Source of the DNA: an uncultured Eubacterium sp.
Lineage (GTDB): Bacteria > Bacillota > Clostridia > Peptostreptococcales > Anaerovoracaceae
Direction of reading: 5' to 3'
Length of the DNA stretch: 8,207 nt
Assembly: GCA_900542385.1 (NCBI GenBank)
Contig: UQNP01000080.1
Span: 1 to 8,207 of the forward strand
Below the pieces are notes generated by a model that saw only the letters and a list, made by a program, of their open reading frames with translations, searched no databases and was not told where the DNA came from. Numbering within the stretch: position 1 is the stretch's first letter; each line of letters opens with the position of its first letter. Positions 5,155 to 8,207 of the stretch are shown here, piece after piece. A program made the translations under genes and the position numbers.

Positions 5155-7014
5155 TCAGGATCCCAGATTTATCCATAAAGCGGGGCGAACGCCAAAAGTG
5201 GTAGTGAAGTAGCTATAGCCATTGGCACTGCCAGTGGAATTCACGACGGCCACGACACTGGAATTACCACGCGGCGAACGCAGCCACCAGTAGCAATTCT
5301 GTCCGTTATCCTGTGCTATCCTCATATTTTCAGGGACTATCACTCCCACTTTTCCAAGAGTATAATCCTTTGCTACTGCTGTCTGACCATTCTGCGTTCC
5401 GAATAAATCAGCCTCTGAAAGGAGGAATACCTTTTGATCTTCTGAGGTTTCGAATGTATCTACATTCCATTCCTTTCTCGTAGTCAGTGTAACCGGATGC
5501 ACGTGAGCGCTTATATTTGTCTTTCCATTGAGCCAGTCCCCGTTAAGATATGTCTGCATTTCGCTTGTTTCCCATACGTTATCGTTGTCATCGAATCTTC
5601 TTCTTTCCTGTATATCCTTTGACAGCAGCAGAGCATTGTTTCCATCCCTTGCAAGCACATACCAGTCGATTCCGTCAAGTGTCGCTGTCTTAAGCGTTCC
5701 CGGCTCTATGTCCCCTATTCCTTCAGTATCCCAAGGAGAAGTTACCTTAACTTTATATGTACCAACTGTCTTGTTATCCACTGTTGAAAGTGCCTGTACC
5801 GTAAGCTCTCCGCCTATGTATTCATCTGCCGCCACTGTAAGAAGTCCGTCAGCGTTTACAGAAGTACTGTTCGACTGTCTCCCCTGTACTGTCCATGTTA
5901 CCTTCTGATTACCGTGTTTGGCGTCTCCCATCTTTACTTCAGCATTGAAGTCGAGGGTCTTTCCTGCCTGCACGCTTGTCGCGCTGTCTGCTGCCGTAAC
6001 AGTAACAGTAAGATCTCTTCCTGCCGCCTGATTGAGAAGGAACAGGGCGTCATCTGTCGGAGCTTCTCCTGCTGTAGAGCCGAAGAAGCCGTCATTATCA
6101 CCTTCGCTTCCCCAGTCTCCCATGGTAGCGAACTGTCCTACTACGTTTATTCCGTAGTACCAGTCATCTCCCGTATCCTTTATCTGACTTATTCCATCGA
6201 GGAGAAGTCCTGTAGCTGTCCCCGGCTCTATAGCGTCTGCCCAGTATGCCCAGCCGTCTGTATCATATACCCAGTAGTTTCCCACAGGCGATCCTGCTTC
6301 TATCCACTCCTGCATAGTCATGACCGTACTTGTAAGAGTGTTCCTGGCTGTATGGGTCTGGTCTGCAACTGTCTTAATGTCGGTGCCTTCTACAGGTGAT
6401 GTTTCATCTTCTGTATCTTCATCGTTATCATACACTTCATCTCCCTGCTTTGTTTCATTCAGAGAGTAGGCATGATAGTCATCGTAATGAACGTCATCAT
6501 CGGGATTTGTCCCTTCATATGTACCGTTGATATCAGCCTTTAAGCTGTCTGCATTCATATTGAATGTAGGCATATATATGGTGCTTCCCGCCATATCCCA
6601 CTCGAAATACTCATGGAAGGTATCGTCTCCTGCCCCCGGGATATGAGTCTTCCATGTGGTGACGTCGTTGATATCGGCTCCGCTTACTACAGATTCAGCC
6701 GCTTTGTTGTCAGCACCCGTATCTCCTGTCTTAAGTCCGGCTCCGTCTCCTATCTCCATATACTCGTCAAGTCTTACCCTTGCGAAAATAGGGACTCCCT
6801 CACCGGGCTTTGTGTAGTTTTCAACATAAACATCTTTGTTTGTCCCGTCAAAATCATCGTGCAGCCTTCCTCCCGGATTAACCGCTCCGGCCGCTTCGTT
6901 AAGAGCCGTCTGGCTTATGCTCTGCCATGCAAAGGTTCCTGTTAAAAGCAGGATCACGCACAGCGCCACAGCGATTATGCTGGAGGTCAGCTTTTTCTTC
7001 TTTGCTTTCTCCAT
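5155..7014 (-). CDS. DGR target: secreted protein with variable lectin-like C-terminus
   Basis: Predicted 619-residue exported protein. Residues 1-38 are a SipW-type signal (basic start, LLLTGTFAWQSISQ). Residues about 48-330 include GGRLHDDFDGTNKDVYVENY and FARVRLDEYMEIG, typical of clostridial SipW-dependent, TasA/camelysin-like exported proteins, plus a very acidic stretch near 165-205. Residues about 333-425 form a bacterial Ig-like (BIG2-type) domain with VTWTV and NADGLLTV. Residues about 436-619 match the DUF6273/C-type-lectin-like fold seen in DGR targets, with DWYVLARDGNNALLLSKD, YWWLRSPRG and GVRPALWINL. VR covers residues 577-613; 15 codons differ from TR (583, 585-587, 590, 594, 596, 599-601, 603, 604, 606, 607, 612). 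The protein ends six residues after VR with no anchor, so it is secreted or held by partners. An AGGAG site lies 9 nt before the ATG. It follows the signal peptidase by 56 bp, implying one operon. Confidence 0.93.
   Translation of the reverse strand: MEKAKKKKLTSSIIAVALCVILLLTGTFAWQSISQTALNEAAGAVNPGGRLHDDFDGTNKDVYVENYTKPGEGVPIFARVRLDEYMEIGDGAGLKTGDTGADNKAAESVVSGADINDVTTWKTHIPGAGDDTFHEYFEWDMAGSTIYMPTFNMNADSLKADINGTYEGTNPDDDVHYDDYHAYSLNETKQGDEVYDNDEDTEDETSPVEGTDIKTVADQTHTARNTLTSTVMTMQEWIEAGSPVGNYWVYDTDGWAYWADAIEPGTATGLLLDGISQIKDTGDDWYYGINVVGQFATMGDWGSEGDNDGFFGSTAGEAPTDDALFLLNQAAGRDLTVTVTAADSATSVQAGKTLDFNAEVKMGDAKHGNQKVTWTVQGRQSNSTSVNADGLLTVAADEYIGGELTVQALSTVDNKTVGTYKVKVTSPWDTEGIGDIEPGTLKTATLDGIDWYVLARDGNNALLLSKDIQERRRFDDNDNVWETSEMQTYLNGDWLNGKTNISAHVHPVTLTTRKEWNVDTFETSEDQKVFLLSEADLFGTQNGQTAVAKDYTLGKVGVIVPENMRIAQDNGQNCYWWLRSPRGNSSVVAVVNSTGSANGYSYFTTTFGVRPALWINLGS
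5176..5287 (-). repeat. DGR variable repeat (VR) at the 3' end of the target gene
   Basis: The partner of TR. Relative to TR on the coding strand, adenines changed to G (9), T (7) and C (4). Resulting residue changes include Asn to Gly, Ser, Val, Thr, Tyr and Phe. Invariant positions keep the fold (SPR at one end, GVRP at the other). The GC-rich invariant 15 bp at 5181-5195 followed by TTTA is the likely IMH region. The outermost change at 5180 (Asp codon in TR, Ala in VR) lies beyond it and may be a fixed IMH/IMH* difference and not a mutagenesis event. Confidence 0.97.
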
Positions 7015-7070
7015 TCTCTTTCTCTCCTTTCTTTTCCTTTCACATCTATGTAAACTGACCTTAAAACAGA

Positions 7071-8003
7071 TCAGGATTTACCATCAGCTTTTTCTTCTTC
7101 ATCACTCTCATCATCTGATATCTCCTCCTCATCGCCCTTTCTGTTTATCCTCCACAGGACATTTATGAGGATCACTATCACAACTATGAAGAATATTATT
7201 ACAGGGAAGTTATCGGTTATGGTCTCAGCTATGATCCCAAGTATATGGCTGTGCCATATGACCTTTCCAACTACATTTCCTGCGGGGACCAGTGCCTCAT
7301 CCGGCTCCGGGTTTTCTATGCCCTGGGTTTGAAATGCTCTCTCTCCCGTATCCTCATAGCTTCCTGTGATATCCACAATTCTGTGGGTTACTGTAGTTGT
7401 GCTGCTTGCAAGATAGGTGATATCATCTCCCACCTTAAGTGTCTCCGGATCAACGCTTCTGTTTATCACAAGAGAGCCTTTGGGGATCTCGCTCTGCATG
7501 GAGCCTGACAGCACTAACATTGCCGAAAAGCCCGCAAGGCTTCTGGGGCTTCCGTCGCTTGAGCTTCTCACAAGGACCGCTCCCAGTATCATTAGGACAA
7601 GGAAGCTGTAGAAGGCTATTGTTCCTATGGTCTTTCCCAAGTGTTGTTTCTTATTGGTCTTTTCCCCATACTTCCCGTCAGTCTTTTGACTGTTCTTCTT
7701 TTTATCTGCTCTCTTAGAGGGTTTTGCCAAATCTTCTGAAGTTTTCTCTAAAGACTTCCCTGTATCGGCCGCCCTCCTTCCTTCTCTATTGGAGGTTTCA
7801 TAAATACTCTGTTCATTTTCCCAAGGTGTCTTTCTGTTGCTTTCCTCAGCCGTCACTCTCCCCCTGTATGCCTCAAGCTCTCTCTCAAGCCTATCCACCT
7901 TCTTGGAAAGCTCGTTATATGCCCGTAGCAACAGATACAGCTTATGGTCCGTATCCCCTGTTTTATTTTCCCTTTCCTTCCTCTTGGTTTCTTCTTCCAT
8001 CAC
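7071..8003 (-). CDS. sipW: SipW/ER-type signal peptidase I (S26 family)
   Basis: Membrane serine protease that removes signal peptides; the SipW/ER-type class uses Ser and His in place of the usual bacterial Ser-Lys pair. Residues 21-47 look like a coiled coil (LSKKVDRLERELEAY), followed by a long basic, low-complexity cytoplasmic stretch to about 122. TM1 is about 125-145. The catalytic box SGSMQSEIPKGSLV gives Ser168, VTHRIV gives His207, and GKVIWHSHILG is a later conserved element. TM2 is about 266-284, ending in a highly acidic tail. At 310 residues it is longer than a typical SipW (about 190) because of the N-terminal extension. It sits 56 bp before the DGR target and probably processes both that protein and the downstream adhesin, which share its signal type. 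Start is GTG 8003 or the adjoining ATG 8000; the AAAGG site is unusually close to both. Confidence 0.9.
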   Translation of the reverse strand: MMEEETKRKERENKTGDTDHKLYLLLRAYNELSKKVDRLERELEAYRGRVTAEESNRKTPWENEQSIYETSNREGRRAADTGKSLEKTSEDLAKPSKRADKKKNSQKTDGKYGEKTNKKQHLGKTIGTIAFYSFLVLMILGAVLVRSSSDGSPRSLAGFSAMLVLSGSMQSEIPKGSLVINRSVDPETLKVGDDITYLASSTTTVTHRIVDITGSYEDTGERAFQTQGIENPEPDEALVPAGNVVGKVIWHSHILGIIAETITDNFPVIIFFIVVIVILINVLWRINRKGDEEEISDDESDEEEKADGKS

Positions 8004-8005
8004 CT

Positions 8006-8173
8006 TTACGCGCTTGTAACCACATAACGTTCATTATGTGGTAAACCGCTCATCTTACATAAGTCAAAAAGGCAGTGCCAGATCTTTATCGCAGATTTAA
8101 GAAGTAAATTAGACACGATAATCAAAGCCTCCTGAGAATTTAAAAATTCTTCCGTCGAAGGCTTGTTTTCCAT
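8006..8173 (-). CDS. Possible 55-residue small protein upstream of the signal peptidase
   Basis: Open frame starting ATG-GAA-AAC-AAG and ending GTT-ACA-AGC-GCG-TAA, with an in-frame TGA just upstream of the ATG. The product begins MENKPSTEEFLNSQEALIIV, then has an amphipathic or hydrophobic stretch (SNLLLKSAIKIWHCLFDLC) and ends NERYVVTSA. I do not recognise it. The TAA lies directly before the AGGTG leading into the signal peptidase start, so the two would be tightly coupled. The ATG lacks a clear ribosome site, while a perfect AGGAGG sits inside the frame 11 nt before a GTG codon, which would give a 36-residue version. It could equally be a leader region that happens to be open. Confidence 0.4.
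   Translation of the reverse strand: MENKPSTEEFLNSQEALIIVSNLLLKSAIKIWHCLFDLCKMSGLPHNERYVVTSA
8019..8042. promoter_or_regulatory. Perfect 9-bp dyad just upstream of the signal peptidase
   Basis: ACCACATAA (8019-8027) and TTATGTGGT (8034-8042) are exact inverted copies with a 6-bp centre, ending 15 nt before the GTG start codon. It overlaps the 3' end of the possible small gene. It could be an operator for the cluster or an RNA hairpin that controls access to the AAAGG ribosome site. No T-run follows on the minus strand, so it is not a terminator. Confidence 0.45.
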
Positions 8174-8207
8174 AGGAAATTTTCAGAAAATATAAAAAAA
8201 GTCGCAA

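Larger units (their letters stand above)
2515..5287 (-). other. Diversity-generating retroelement core (VR, avd, TR, msl, rt)
   Basis: All standard parts are contiguous and co-directional: VR in the target gene, avd, TR, then msl and rt. Gene order target-avd-TR-rt follows the common DGR plan, with msl inserted between TR and rt. No phage structural, integrase or transposase genes are visible in the window, so this looks like a chromosomal, cell-surface-directed DGR and not one carried in an obvious prophage. Confidence 0.94.

Noticed and set aside
5914..6399. Longest plus-strand frame (161 codons) inside the target gene
   Set aside because: Antisense shadow of a well-supported coding region; composition rich in Cys, Ser and Arg with no recognisable domain.
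1..8207. tRNA, rRNA or CRISPR array
   Set aside because: No cloverleaf-like or ribosomal sequence and no regularly spaced direct repeats were seen; the only repeat pair of length is TR/VR.

Overview
The window reads as a stretch of a low-to-mid GC Firmicutes chromosome, most likely a gut Clostridia (Lachnospiraceae-like; inferred from SipW-type signal peptides, Cna_B/SpaA-type surface protein, strong AGGAGG ribosome sites and codon style, not from any marker gene). Every convincing gene lies on the minus strand, so transcription runs from high to low coordinates.

The core is a complete-looking diversity-generating retroelement (DGR). In transcription order: a possible 55-residue small protein (8173-8006); a SipW/ER-type signal peptidase I (8003-7071); a 619-residue secreted protein (7014-5155) with SipW-type signal peptide, Ig-like domain and a C-terminal lectin-like/DUF6273-type domain whose last residues are the variable repeat VR (5287-5176); an intergenic region with several GC-rich hairpins; the accessory protein Avd (4922-4530); the template repeat TR (4451-4340) and a potentially structured spacer; a MutS-like protein MSL (4161-3586); the DGR reverse transcriptase (3589-2515) in two frames joined at a CCC_TGA_C site; and a 754-residue multidomain surface adhesin (2486-222) starting 28 bp after the RT and ending at a hairpin terminator. 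A further gene appears to begin at the left edge.

TR and VR align without gaps over 112 bp with 20 differences, and every one lies at an adenine of the coding-strand TR (20 of 36 adenines changed, 0 of 76 other positions). TR carries 15 AAC/AAT codons, 12 of which encode something else in VR. This is the hallmark of adenine-specific mutagenic retrohoming and shows that the system has been active in this lineage.

Proposed logic: RT, Avd and perhaps MSL copy the TR RNA with errors at A and replace VR, changing about 15 residues of the ligand-binding face of the target. The adjacent signal peptidase would export both the diversified protein and the adhesin, which share a nearly identical (L)LLTGT[F/L]AWQSISQ export signal. 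The unusual points are the RT frameshift at a known type of +1 shift-prone site, an MSL that looks like the two ends of MutS with the middle removed, a perfect 19-bp inverted repeat enclosing avd, and the pairing of a DGR with its own export peptidase and a second adhesin.
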